Below the pieces are notes generated by a model, which had not been told where the DNA came from, did no database searches, and worked only from the letters and a program-made list of their open reading frames with translations. Both the position numbers and the translations under genes were made by a program. Positions 1 through 7,792 of a DNA stretch of 40,931 nucleotides are shown piece by piece. How positions within the stretch are numbered: the first letter of the stretch is position 1; each line of letters starts with the position of its first letter. This DNA is from Polyangiaceae bacterium (GTDB lineage: Bacteria > Myxococcota_A > Polyangia > Polyangiales > Polyangiaceae): NCBI GenBank assembly GCA_009781005.1, contig WQYX01000033.1, positions 1-40,931 of the forward strand, read 5' to 3'.

Positions 1-1
1 C

Positions 2-320
2 GACGAGACGGGCATCGACTGCGGAGGTCCCACGGCACCGAACCGCTGCGACGTCGGGCAGGGTTGCGTGAGCAATGACGATTGTGATGCCCTTGCATGC
101 GATGTTGGCAATACGAACTTGTGCTTGCCTGCATCCCACACCGACGACGTGAAGAATCTCGATGAGACGGGCATCGACTGCGGAGGTCCCACGGCACCGA
201 ACCGCTGCGATGTCGGCCAGGGCTGCGTGAGCAATGACGACTGCAACAACGTTGCATGCGATGTGGGGGTAACGAATCTCTGTCTCCCGCCATCGGCAAC
301 GGATGGATTCAAGAATGGCA
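2..320 (+). repeat. Near-identical 159-bp tandem coding repeats
   Basis: A unit starting at base 2 (Asp-Glu-Thr-Gly-Ile-Asp-Cys-Gly-Gly) starts again at base 161, a 159-bp (53-residue) period. The first ~80 bases of the two units differ at only a few, mostly silent, positions. A third, more diverged unit begins near 314. Identity at the DNA level points to recent duplication, and more copies probably lie upstream of the window. Confidence 0.8.
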
Positions 321-1609
321 CGGAGACGGACGTCGACTGCGGTGGCGGCGCGCCAACCAATGCGCCTCCATGCGCTGTTGGGAAGAAATGTGGTGTCGAT
401 AACGATTGCTCGGTTCACGTCTGCAATTACACACACGCGTGCGTCGAAGCTCCCTCGTGCCGACAACAGCATGGTGGTGACACGTGTGGCGCCGGCGAAA
501 CGGGCCACGGTGAGACCCACGAATCGTGCTGCGCGTCACTTCCGCTTCCGGGCACCACGACGAGAGTCGACAAATACGAAATCACCGCCGGGCGCGTCCG
601 CGAATTCTTGAGAGTCGTTGGTAACAACGTGCAGGGATGGTGGAATACGTTCACCACGGCGAATCCGGCAAGCCCTGCGGTCGCGCAAATACGCACGCAG
701 GACGTGCAATACCTGCCGACCGGGCTCTCCACCCCCGTCGCCCCTCTCGCAACGCGCTATGGCACCGCGAACACCTCGTTCGGCGTCTACCAGCACCTCG
801 GTGAGTACGTCTTCTTCGATGATCAGCCATCCACGTCCCAGGGGTGTTGGATCGGCACCACGGCAGCCAGTGGATACGGTCACCCGACATATTGGTTCGA
901 CGACGCCACCCGCGCAGCCCAGTTCGGATCGGCGCCGCGCGTGTTGAAACAGAATGATCTCGACGAAAAGTCACTCAACTGTGTGACCCAGATCCTTCTC
1001 GCGGCTTTCTGCGCTTGGGATGGTGGCAGGCTTCCAACCCAGGCGGAGCTCTCGGGCACGGTCGCAGGCTCAACTGCGAACAGCGCATGGGGTGCCGGCA
1101 GCTTTCCCTGGGGAAATTCACCCTCGAGCAACGACACTCTGTCGACGGCCAACCCTGGCCGCCAGGGATACTCGTACGCGGGAGGCTATTACTTCGTGCC
1201 AATGACAAACCCCAATGATGGCACGATTAACTTCGCGGCATCGCTCTACAACACGACGAACTGGAATCCGTCCGTCCCGGCCATGCCACAATTCCGCTAT
1301 ACGTGGCCGTTGGTAGACGATTGGGCCCAAGCCGACCAGGCATTCGCCATTTCAGCACCCGGCCGAATGGTCAACGACAAACACGCAAACCCGAACCCAG
1401 GTGCGCCAGGTGGTGTGCTCGACGGCTGGTTCGACTTGGCAGCAAACCTCATGGAAATGGTCGCAGACGGCAGCGGCACCAGCTACAATCTACCCCAGAA
1501 GTATTGGGTCGGGGGATCGTGGGAAGGACACGGTGTCTCCCGCAACAACCAATATGCTGCGAACATCCTCACCAAGTACGGGAAAACGGGTGGCCGGTGC
1601 GCGCGCTGA
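2..1609 (+). CDS. Cys-rich repeat protein with C-terminal SUMF1/FGE-like domain (5' partial)
   Basis: The reading frame is open from base 2, so the gene begins upstream of the window; the GTG at 68 is only an internal in-frame codon. The first ~125 residues are Cys-rich repeats of the type D-E-T-x-(I/V)-D-C-G-G followed by C-x-V-G-x-x-C. From about residue 165 of the visible part there is a formylglycine-generating-enzyme/sulfatase-modifying-factor-like fold: R-x-D-K-Y-E-I-T near its start, F-C-A-W-D-G-G-R-L-P-T in the middle, and G-G-S-W ... G-G-R-C-A-R at the end. Many bacterial members of this fold are not sulfatase activators, so the enzymatic role is open. The signal peptide, if present, lies outside the window. 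The lipoprotein gene at 5106 has the same architecture, which suggests paralogues exposed on the cell surface. Inverted repeat A1 follows 61 bp after the stop codon. Confidence 0.8.
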   Translation, partial: DETGIDCGGPTAPNRCDVGQGCVSNDDCDALACDVGNTNLCLPASHTDDVKNLDETGIDCGGPTAPNRCDVGQGCVSNDDCNNVACDVGVTNLCLPPSATDGFKNGTETDVDCGGGAPTNAPPCAVGKKCGVDNDCSVHVCNYTHACVEAPSCRQQHGGDTCGAGETGHGETHESCCASLPLPGTTTRVDKYEITAGRVREFLRVVGNNVQGWWNTFTTANPASPAVAQIRTQDVQYLPTGLSTPVAPLATRYGTANTSFGVYQHLGEYVFFDDQPSTSQGCWIGTTAASGYGHPTYWFDDATRAAQFGSAPRVLKQNDLDEKSLNCVTQILLAAFCAWDGGRLPTQAELSGTVAGSTANSAWGAGSFPWGNSPSSNDTLSTANPGRQGYSYAGGYYFVPMTNPNDGTINFAASLYNTTNWNPSVPAMPQFRYTWPLVDDWAQADQAFAISAPGRMVNDKHANPNPGAPGGVLDGWFDLAANLMEMVADGSGTSYNLPQKYWVGGSWEGHGVSRNNQYAANILTKYGKTGGRCAR

Positions 1610-1670
1610 GCTTTACGTGGTACGAACGTAGCATTACATTCTAGTATTGCTTTCAATTGACACTGCACTC

Positions 1671-1815
1671 AGAGCATGTTTCCCCGCCTGCTGCGCGAAT
1701 CGATTCGTCGGTTGGGCGCTGCGGTGCCTGCGCACGTACGAAAAGTACGCTTACGCGGGCTCCTCGCGCTCCGCCCTAGCCTCGATTCGCTCGCGACGGC
1801 TGGGAAACATGCTCT
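1671..1815. repeat. Intergenic hairpin repeat, family A (copy A1)
   Basis: A 145-bp element with perfect 14-bp inverted termini (AGAGCATGTTTCCC at 1671-1684, its complement at 1802-1815). Inside are a second pairing (GCGAATCGA with TCGATTCGC) and a central hairpin CGTAC-GAAAA-GTACG, so the whole unit can fold into one long stem. Its interior matches copies A2 and A3, which lie in the opposite orientation. Confidence 0.9.
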
Positions 1816-1892
1816 CAGGTCTTCATCATGTTTGACTTTTACGCCTCCTCATCGAGGGTAGTGTCGCATTCCTATTTTCATTCGAGGATACC

Positions 1893-3125
1893 GTGTACAT
1901 CATGCGGAATGTAAGTTGGGCAGCCATCGTGGCAATCCTTGGGGCAGTTGGCGTAGGCGCATGCGGGAGCACGGGGTCGGATGGCTCCTTCGGCAACCCG
2001 TCGGGGAATCAGAACGGCGATGCGGGATCCGGTGGCCAGCCCGGTTTCGGCGGAACCCAGGGTGACGCCGGATCCGGCGGTGATGGAACGGGCAACCAGG
2101 GTGACGGTGCCCCAGAATGCGCTGCAACGAGCGCAAAGGCGCAGCTCACGCCGGTGAACCTCGTTGTCATGCTTGACAGGTCTGGCAGCATGGGCGACAA
2201 CAAATATGAGGGCTACAATCCTCAGCAGCGCTGGATCCCCGTTACCAATGCCATAGAGGCTTTCTTCGCCGACAATGGCTCCGCAGGGATGAGCGCCGCT
2301 CTCACGTTCTTCCCAAACGCATTGAATTCGTGCACTGCATCGGATTACTACACCGCGGAAGTCCCGCTCACTGCGCTTCCGAACAACGCTGCGTTTGCAC
2401 CCGTGATCGGCGCGAATGCCCCGGCGCACGCAGATACTCCCACGCTTGCCGCCGTCAACGGAGCCATTCATCAGGCGCAGGCGATCAACGAGGCTGATCC
2501 GAGTGGAAAGGCCGTCATCGTCCTTATCACGGACGGTGAGCCATATTGTTGTACGTGGCCTACTGTCGATCCCCCTGTTGCGAACTGGGCCTTGAGCTGT
2601 ACGAACGGCGTTCATGATAATACCCTCGCCGACGCCAATTCAGGCGCGAATCTGAATGCCAGCGCAGCTGCCATCGCGAGCGTCAGGGCAACCATCCCGA
2701 CATACGTTATCGGCGTCAGCTCGGATGCTACCAATCTCAACACACTTGCAAGCGCCAGCGGTACATCCCTTATCCAGGTCGATGTCGCCGCCAATCCAGC
2801 AGATACGAGCTCGGCACTTATCGCCGCATTGAATACTATCCGTGGTGACGTCGTGAGTTGCGATTTCGATATCCCGAAGCCGCCGGATGGTCGGACACTC
2901 GACTTCAATAAAGTCAATGTTGCGTACACGCCTTCGGGGCAGGCTGCACAGACGCTCTCATACAGCGCGGATTGCTCCACGGCGAATAGCTGGCACTTCG
3001 ACAATCCCGCAGCGCCAACGAAAGTCCAGCTCTGCACGGACACATGCAACGCAGTTCGCTCGACGCAAAATAGCCAGGTTGACGTGGTCTTCGCGTGCGT
3101 CGATCGGCCCGATATCGTGAAATAG
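1893..3125 (+). CDS. VWA-domain lipoprotein
   Basis: A secreted or outer-membrane lipoprotein with a von Willebrand factor A domain. The N-terminus has a hydrophobic signal segment ending in the lipobox V-G-A-C (Cys24 from the GTG start), then a Gly/Asn/Asp-rich linker to about residue 75. The VWA domain begins at about residue 85 with the MIDAS motif L-D-R-S-G-S-M; the later V-L-I-T-D-G-E-P supplies the second acidic loop, so metal binding should be intact. Several Cys lie in the C-terminal 100 residues. The start is GTG 1893 (GAGGA four bases upstream) or ATG 1902 (thirteen bases downstream of the same site). VWA lipoproteins usually act in adhesion or protein-protein contacts; no specific partner is visible here. 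A VOC-family gene follows after 35 bp. Confidence 0.85.
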   Translation: MYIMRNVSWAAIVAILGAVGVGACGSTGSDGSFGNPSGNQNGDAGSGGQPGFGGTQGDAGSGGDGTGNQGDGAPECAATSAKAQLTPVNLVVMLDRSGSMGDNKYEGYNPQQRWIPVTNAIEAFFADNGSAGMSAALTFFPNALNSCTASDYYTAEVPLTALPNNAAFAPVIGANAPAHADTPTLAAVNGAIHQAQAINEADPSGKAVIVLITDGEPYCCTWPTVDPPVANWALSCTNGVHDNTLADANSGANLNASAAAIASVRATIPTYVIGVSSDATNLNTLASASGTSLIQVDVAANPADTSSALIAALNTIRGDVVSCDFDIPKPPDGRTLDFNKVNVAYTPSGQAAQTLSYSADCSTANSWHFDNPAAPTKVQLCTDTCNAVRSTQNSQVDVVFACVDRPDIVK

Positions 3126-3160
3126 GGTACCGTCGACGGGATATGGGGTACCATCGAAGC

Positions 3161-3505
3161 ATGATGATCAGAGGCGTCCACACCATCCTTTACAGCACCA
3201 ACGCCGACGCCGACCGCTGCTTCTTCCGGGATGTGCTCGGACTGCCCTCGGTCGACGCCGGCGATGGCTGGCTCATCTTCGCCCTTCCTCCGGCGGAGAT
3301 GGGGATTCATCCTTCCAGCGGATCAAGCCACGAACTTTATTTCATGTGTGACGATATCACGGCGTTTTGCGAAGCAATGCGCGATAAGGGAATTGAGATA
3401 ACCTCCCCCGAAGATCAAGGCTGGGGGATCCTCACTCGGATCACGCTGCCCAGCGGCGCCATGCTCGGTGTCTACCAGCCAAAGCATCCGTCACCGCAAT
3501 CGTAA
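3161..3505 (+). CDS. VOC-family (glyoxalase/bleomycin-resistance-like) protein
   Basis: A 114-residue single-domain protein with the beta-alpha-beta-beta-beta pattern of the vicinal oxygen chelate superfamily. It opens with R-G-V-H-T-I-L-Y-S and A-D-R-C-F-F-R-D-V-L-G-L, and ends with a G-W-G-I-L-T-R-I-T-L-P-S-G-A segment typical of the second beta-alpha-beta module. ATG 3161 fits the usual family N-terminus; a longer in-frame extension starting at 3095 would overlap the VWA gene and has no family features. Many such small proteins lack a full metal site, and the substrate cannot be told from sequence. Repeat A2 starts four bases after the stop. Confidence 0.85.
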   Translation: MMIRGVHTILYSTNADADRCFFRDVLGLPSVDAGDGWLIFALPPAEMGIHPSSGSSHELYFMCDDITAFCEAMRDKGIEITSPEDQGWGILTRITLPSGAMLGVYQPKHPSPQS

Positions 3506-3509
3506 CGTG

Positions 3510-3654
3510 AGAGCGTGTTCTACAGCCGTCGCGAGCGAATCGAGGCTAGGGCGGAGCGCGAGGAGCCCGCGAAAGCGTACTCTTCGTACGTGCGCAGGCA
3601 CCGCAGCGCCCAACCGACGCATCGATTTGCGCAGCAGGCTGTTGAACACGCTCT
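3510..3654. repeat. Intergenic hairpin repeat, family A (copy A2, inverted relative to A1)
   Basis: A 145-bp element lying between the convergent VOC and TrpF-like genes. The terminal inverted repeat is AGAGCGTGTTC (3510-3520) with GAACACGCTCT (3644-3654). The interior is almost identical to A3, including the central CGTAC-TCTTC-GTACG hairpin. Compared with A1 and A3, both ends carry the compensating change CAT/ATG to CGT/ACG. Confidence 0.9.
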
Positions 3655-3674
3655 GAGGCTTCCCTCGGTAAGTT

Positions 3675-4289
3675 TTATGCGTTCTTCGCTTCTGCAATGA
3701 ACGCTTCGACTTTGGCGAAGTCGATCCTGCCGGGTGCCTGTTCAACGCCACTTGCCGCATCGACACAGAACGGGCGGACCGCGGCGACAGCCGCACGGAC
3801 GTTGCCGGCGTGAAGACCGCCCGCAAGTGTGAGCTTGCGCGTCCGAGCAAGATCGCGCACGACGGGCCAGCCGAAAGCGGTCACGCTTTCGACCGTTGCG
3901 CGCACGAGCAAATAGTCGCCTGGAAAGGTGCGCGCGGCCATGACATCGCCTTCTGTCGCGACACGTGCGGCTTTGTACGCGCGAGGCAGGAGCGCGGCGA
4001 CGATGTCGCATGTCTCGTCGCCTGCGAGCTCCAAGCAATCGAGTTCTGCCTCGCCTGCGAGCGCACGCATCTCGACAATCGGCATGTTCGCGACGATGCC
4101 GACGACGTCAACGTGCGTGCTCCTTGCGCGCGCGCTGTCGCGTACGGCGCGCGCTATCCGACGGGCTGCTTCGGCGCTGATCCGACGCGAGCTGCCCTCG
4201 CAGAAATTCAGCCCAATAGCAGTTGCGCCGAGCTCTACGCAGCGCACACCTTGCTCGGCGGAGCGTAGGCCGGACACTTTAACATGCAT
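3675..4289 (-). CDS. trpF: TrpF-like phosphoribosylanthranilate isomerase homologue, catalytic residues substituted
   Basis: A 204-residue TIM-barrel protein colinear with phosphoribosylanthranilate isomerase (the T. maritima enzyme has 205 residues). Family landmarks are present: A-I-G-L-N-F, S-S-R-R-I-S, L-A-G-G-L-H-A-G-N-V (phosphate loop) and V-D-A-A-S-G-V-E near the C-terminus. However, the catalytic Cys of K-x-C-G is Ser (K-V-S-G, Ser6), and the catalytic Asp of L-L-D is missing (Y-L-L-V-R-A-T, Val129-Arg130). The G-G-(T/S)-G loop and the L-H-G-(D/E) His are also gone. Activity as the tryptophan-pathway isomerase is therefore doubtful; a new role or decay are both possible. No other trp gene is nearby. 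ATG 4289 matches the family N-terminus; GTG 4292 would add one residue. Confidence 0.75.
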   Translation of the reverse strand: MHVKVSGLRSAEQGVRCVELGATAIGLNFCEGSSRRISAEAARRIARAVRDSARARSTHVDVVGIVANMPIVEMRALAGEAELDCLELAGDETCDIVAALLPRAYKAARVATEGDVMAARTFPGDYLLVRATVESVTAFGWPVVRDLARTRKLTLAGGLHAGNVRAAVAAVRPFCVDAASGVEQAPGRIDFAKVEAFIAEAKNA

Positions 4290-4292
4290 CAC

Positions 4293-4415
4293 GAATACGT
4301 TTCCTAACCTGCTGCGCGCCGCAAATCGTCGTTCGGCCTCCCTCAGAATACTCCGAGTATTCCTCGGTCGGCCTCGCTAGCTTTGCGTCGCTCGCGACGG
4401 TTATGAAACGCATTC
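4293..4415. repeat. Diverged family A hairpin repeat (copy A4)
   Basis: A 123-bp element with termini GAATACGTTTC (4293-4303) and GAAACGCATTC (4405-4415), pairing at 10 of 11 positions, followed inward by TAACC/GGTTA. Its centre is a different perfect hairpin, GAATACT-CCG-AGTATTC. The layout is the same as A1-A3 but most of the interior differs. It directly abuts the start of the TrpF-like gene on one side and copy A3 on the other. Confidence 0.75.
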
Positions 4416-4417
4416 TT

Positions 4418-4562
4418 AGAGCATGTTTACCAGCCGTCGCGAGCGAATCGAGGCTAGGGCGGAGCGCGAGGAGCCCGCGAAAGCGTACTCTTCGTACGTG
4501 CGCAGGCACCGCAGCGCCCAACCGACGCATCGATTTGCGCAGCAGGCTGGTAAACATGCTCT
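4418..4562. repeat. Intergenic hairpin repeat, family A (copy A3)
   Basis: A 145-bp element with a perfect 18-bp terminal inverted repeat: AGAGCATGTTTACCAGCC at 4418-4435 and its complement at 4545-4562. The interior is nearly identical to A2. The right end overlaps the TAA stop codon of the receiver gene on the minus strand. Confidence 0.9.
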
Positions 4563-4969
4563 TAGTCCGATAGCCCTAGCAATCTCTTGACTGTCTGCAG
4601 GAGCATGGGGGCTTGAATGGGTTTGGAGATATACGCATCCGCTCCGAGCGACAGTGCGCGTTGCCGATCTTCATCCCCGCTTTCGGTCGTGATGACGACG
4701 ATGGGGACGTCTTTGTGCGCGGTGTCGGTTCGGATACGCCGAACGAGCTTCAGTCCATCCATGATCGGCATGTTGATGTCGGTCACGATGATGTCGAACC
4801 GCCCGGCCGCAAGCTTGCGAAGGGCATCGACGCCGTCGTCAGCTTCGGTAACGCGCAGGTTCGGGACGCGCGACAGCGCGAACACGATGAGCTGGCGCAT
4901 CATAGGCGAATCCTCGACAACGAGGCTGTGGAGGATTCGGGGCGAGTCGGAGGTTTCCGAGGTCGACAC
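4562..4969 (-). CDS. Single-domain response regulator (CheY-like receiver)
   Basis: A 135-residue stand-alone receiver domain. The acidic pair is in V-V-E-D-S (Glu19-Asp20), the phospho-acceptor is Asp64 in I-V-T-D-I-N-M-P, the switch Thr is in V-I-T-T-E-S, and the conserved Lys116 is in I-S-K-P. All key residues are present, so phosphorylation by a partner kinase is expected. No output domain follows, so it probably acts by protein-protein contact or as a phosphorelay carrier. No kinase is adjacent; the hybrid kinase at 13462 is about 8.5 kb away and there is no evidence that they pair. The stop codon overlaps repeat A3. Confidence 0.9.
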   Translation of the reverse strand: MSTSETSDSPRILHSLVVEDSPMMRQLIVFALSRVPNLRVTEADDGVDALRKLAAGRFDIIVTDINMPIMDGLKLVRRIRTDTAHKDVPIVVITTESGDEDRQRALSLGADAYISKPIQAPMLLQTVKRLLGLSD

Positions 4970-5105
4970 GGCGTACGAAACTACACGGTTCTCGCGAAAG
5001 GCGCGAACATTCGCCGCGATTCACAGCATTGAGATCGCACGCGCGCCGGAGCGTGACGTTATCGAAGTGTGGATTCGCGATCGAACCAGGATTTAATTTT
5101 TCAGG

Positions 5106-6566
5106 ATGCCGGTACGCCTCGTGCTTGGGGTGCCGGCCATGGCGGCGGGAAACACGACGGGGAAAGCAACAAACTGCGCGGATCGAACGAGTGAGGTGGT
5201 GCTCCGAGATCCACGAGCTAGATCGGCAGCGGCCCACCTCGCGCGGGCGATCCTCCTCGCGGCGACCGCGGTCGTCGGTGCGTGCTCGAGCGGGTCGAGC
5301 GGTGGCAACGTTCAGACGAACGGCGCGCTTGGAGATGCGGGCGAGCTCGACGCGGTGGACGCCGCGCCTCTCCACTGCGGAGATCCCGGTGCCCCGCTCT
5401 GCGCTCCGGGCGAGGAGTGTCGCGATAACGCCGATTGCGATTCCCTCATCTGCACGGACGGCATCTGCGCAGCTCCATCTGCAACGGACGGCGTCAAGAA
5501 CGGCGACGAGACAGACGTGGATTGCGGCGGCGCCTCGGCCCCGAAGTGCGCGGTCGGACAATCGTGCATTGTGCACGCAGATTGCGTGAGCGATGCGTGC
5601 CCATCGGGCACGTGCCTGTCGTCGCGAAGCTGCAAGCAACACTTCGGCGGCGAGACGTGTGGCGCCGGCGAGATCGATGATCCCGCGCACGTGCACGAGG
5701 ATTGCTGTCTGTCGATTCAGCCTGGCAACAAACCGTACCGGCTCGACAAGTACCTCGTCACGGCGGGCCGCATGCGCGCGTTCATCGAGACGGTGGGCCC
5801 TGACGTGCGCTCGTGGGCGCAGGCCAATCGAGCACTGCTCCCCACGTACTGGAGTGCTGCATGGGACAGCTCGCTGCCTGCGAACGAAGTGGATGTCGTG
5901 CAGCTCATTGGCACCGGCCAGGGAACGAACGCGTACTGGACGAAGCCGGGCGAAGCCAACGGCTGTTACGCCAAGGGCCAAGGCAGCCCCACGTACTGGC
6001 ACGCGCCCGACGTGCTCTCCCAATACGCAAACGACGAGCGCGCGTGGACCCAAGATGAACTCGACACCAAGACGCTCAACTGCACACCGCGCGCGCTCTT
6101 CGTTGCGTTCTGCGCCTGGGATGGCGGTCGCCTGCCCACGTGGTCTGAATGGGCTTACGCCGTGCGTGGGGATGATACGGAGAAAGTGCATCCATTCCCG
6201 TGGGGCGCGGACACGGACATCTATTCGTATGCCTCGTACGATCACAACTACGGATGGCCGCCTGCGCGCGTGGGGATGCCGCTTGCCAACGATGGCTTGC
6301 CGGTCGACCGTGCCTTCAACGTGGCTGCTCCAGGCCGCTTTCCGGCGGGCGCAGGGCCGTTCGGCCACCAGGATTTGCTAGGCCTCGTCGAGACGTTCGT
6401 GTCTGGCGATTCCACTGGCAAAAATCTTAGTCAGGGAGGCATCCGCCAGTACTCGTTCCAGGAGGCGTACTACGGCGTCGAGGCATACGGCACGTCGAAA
6501 TCGTGGTCGTCGTACATCAGCCACATGGCCGTTGGTGCTCGCTGCGCGCGCGACCTGGCAGAGTAG
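5106..6566 (+). CDS. Lipoprotein with Cys-rich repeat and SUMF1/FGE-like domain
   Basis: A paralogue in architecture of the first gene in the window. A hydrophobic segment ends in a lipobox (A-V-V-G-A-C, Cys60 from ATG 5106), followed by a Ser/Gly-rich linker and one Cys-rich unit (D-E-T-D-V-D-C-G-G ... C-A-V-G-Q-S-C). The SUMF1-like domain runs from about residue 180 to the end, with R-L-D-K-Y-L-V-T-A-G-R-M, F-C-A-W-D-G-G-R-L-P-T-W-S-E-W and the terminal V-G-A-R-C-A-R. About 30 residues precede the likely signal peptide, so the true start may be a GTG near 5196 or 5199. The predicted location is the outer membrane surface. The catalytic role is unproven; proteins of this fold in myxobacteria are numerous and mostly uncharacterised. 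Repeat B1 begins three bases after the stop. Confidence 0.8.
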   Translation: MPVRLVLGVPAMAAGNTTGKATNCADRTSEVVLRDPRARSAAAHLARAILLAATAVVGACSSGSSGGNVQTNGALGDAGELDAVDAAPLHCGDPGAPLCAPGEECRDNADCDSLICTDGICAAPSATDGVKNGDETDVDCGGASAPKCAVGQSCIVHADCVSDACPSGTCLSSRSCKQHFGGETCGAGEIDDPAHVHEDCCLSIQPGNKPYRLDKYLVTAGRMRAFIETVGPDVRSWAQANRALLPTYWSAAWDSSLPANEVDVVQLIGTGQGTNAYWTKPGEANGCYAKGQGSPTYWHAPDVLSQYANDERAWTQDELDTKTLNCTPRALFVAFCAWDGGRLPTWSEWAYAVRGDDTEKVHPFPWGADTDIYSYASYDHNYGWPPARVGMPLANDGLPVDRAFNVAAPGRFPAGAGPFGHQDLLGLVETFVSGDSTGKNLSQGGIRQYSFQEAYYGVEAYGTSKSWSSYISHMAVGARCARDLAE

Positions 6567-6568
6567 CA

Positions 6569-6693
6569 GAGACCGCTTTCAAGTTGGCGTGAGGTCGAGG
6601 CGGGGCCGAGGAGCGGACCGGAACAGCCTTGTGTGGCTTTGAGGACCGCACCGCAGGCCCCAACGATGAGATCGCGCCAAATCGAAAGCGGTC
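6569..6693. repeat. Intergenic hairpin repeat, family B (copy B1)
   Basis: A 125-bp element with termini GACCGCTTTC (6569-6578) and GAAAGCGGTC (6684-6693). The stem extends inward through TTGGCG/CGCCAA after three mismatches, and there is a central AGCC/GGCT hairpin. It fills the whole gap between the convergent SUMF1-like gene (stop three bases before) and idi2, whose TGA stop shares two bases with it. Confidence 0.92.
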
Positions 6694-7744
6694 ATTCTAG
6701 CCAGGCGCGGAGCTCGCTACCGAGGACGCGCGGTGCTCTTCGAAGAGCCTCGATGTTCGCGCTTCCGGTGAGAAGCATGACGGCGCGGAGCTCTGCTTCG
6801 ATGCCGTCGAAGAAGGCAAGAACTCCATCGCGTCCGCCGGCATGAAAGGCTCTGAGAACGGGACGCGCGAGGCCCGCGGCGCTTGCACCGAGTGCGATGG
6901 CGCGTGCGACGTCGACGCCGGTGGCGATGCCGCCCGTCGCGATGATCGTCTGAAAACCGAGCGGCGCCAGCATGCCGACGCTCGCGCCCGTGGGGATGCC
7001 CCAGTCCCAGAGTGCGTGTCCGATGGCGGCGGCGCGCGCGTCTGCCGCTTGCTCCGCGCGTTTCGTTTCGACGGCGACCCACGACGTGCCTCCGGCGCCC
7101 GACACGTCGACGTGCGCAACGCCGGCGCTGCGAAGGCGCGCTCCCACGCTGCGCGACAGCCCGCATCCCGTTTCTTTGACGATGATGGGAACGTCGAGCT
7201 CGCGGACGAGCCGATCGATCGTCTCGAGGCCGCCGGTGAAATCGCGATCGCCACCGGGCTGCACGAGCTCCATCGCCGGATTGAGATGGATGCAGAGTGC
7301 ATCGGCTTCGACGCGTGCGACGAGTGCCGCGATCTCGTCGGTGGACATGCGTTTCGCGTGCACGACACCGAGGTTGCCGAGCACGAGGGTGTGCTTCGCG
7401 AACGCTCGCACGGAGTACGTCCACTCGGCGTCACGCTGCACGTGCATGGCGCGCTGGCTTCCGAGACCGAAGCCGTAACCGCGCTCTTCGGCGATTTGCG
7501 ATAGCTGGCGATTCACGTGCGCCGCCTCTTCGGTGCCGCCCGTCATCGCGGCGATGAAGATCGGCACGCGAAGGCGCTTTTTGAGAATCGTGATGCTCGT
7601 GTCGATCGCGTTCGCATCGAGCTCGGGCAGTGCGTCATGCACGAAGCGCACTTGCTCGAGCAGCGTGGTCGTGTTGCGGAACGCGATCTCGCTCGTGGCG
7701 CACAACGCGAGATGATCGATTTTGCGCTGTCCAATGATGCTCAT
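6692..7744 (-). CDS. fni: Type 2 isopentenyl-diphosphate delta-isomerase (FMN-dependent)
   Basis: Interconverts isopentenyl and dimethylallyl diphosphate with reduced FMN, supplying the starter unit for the synthase encoded divergently at 7903. The 350-residue protein has the IDI-2 signature blocks in order: R-K-I-D-H-L at the N-terminus, A-A-M-T-G-G-T, G-F-G-L-G-S-Q-R, L-G-N-L-G, H-L-N-P-A-M-E-L-V-Q-P-G-G-D-R-D-F, V-K-E-T-G-C-G-L-S, V-D-V-S-G-A-G-G-T-S-W and I-A-T-G-G. In the block normally read as N-x-x-Q-E, the Gln implicated in catalysis is Met158, while Glu159 (metal ligand) is kept; this may be a subfamily trait. ATG 7744 has a GAGGA upstream; a longer start at 7771 is less likely. It is transcribed away from the mevalonate operon across a shared promoter region, and its stop codon touches repeat B1. 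Confidence 0.93.
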   Translation of the reverse strand: MSIIGQRKIDHLALCATSEIAFRNTTTLLEQVRFVHDALPELDANAIDTSITILKKRLRVPIFIAAMTGGTEEAAHVNRQLSQIAEERGYGFGLGSQRAMHVQRDAEWTYSVRAFAKHTLVLGNLGVVHAKRMSTDEIAALVARVEADALCIHLNPAMELVQPGGDRDFTGGLETIDRLVRELDVPIIVKETGCGLSRSVGARLRSAGVAHVDVSGAGGTSWVAVETKRAEQAADARAAAIGHALWDWGIPTGASVGMLAPLGFQTIIATGGIATGVDVARAIALGASAAGLARPVLRAFHAGGRDGVLAFFDGIEAELRAVMLLTGSANIEALRRAPRVLGSELRAWLE

Positions 7745-7792
7745 CGGCGGTCCTCGGTTCGTGCGCGTCACACGCGACGTCGTCGCACTCTC

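Noticed and set aside
1832..1862. Promoter (TTGACT) for the VWA lipoprotein gene
   Set aside because: No acceptable -10 box at 16-18 bp from the TTGACT.
4839..6368. 509-codon minus-strand frame opposite the SUMF1-like lipoprotein gene
   Set aside because: Low-complexity Arg/Val/Ala translation with no domain; the opposite strand carries clear signal peptide and domain motifs.
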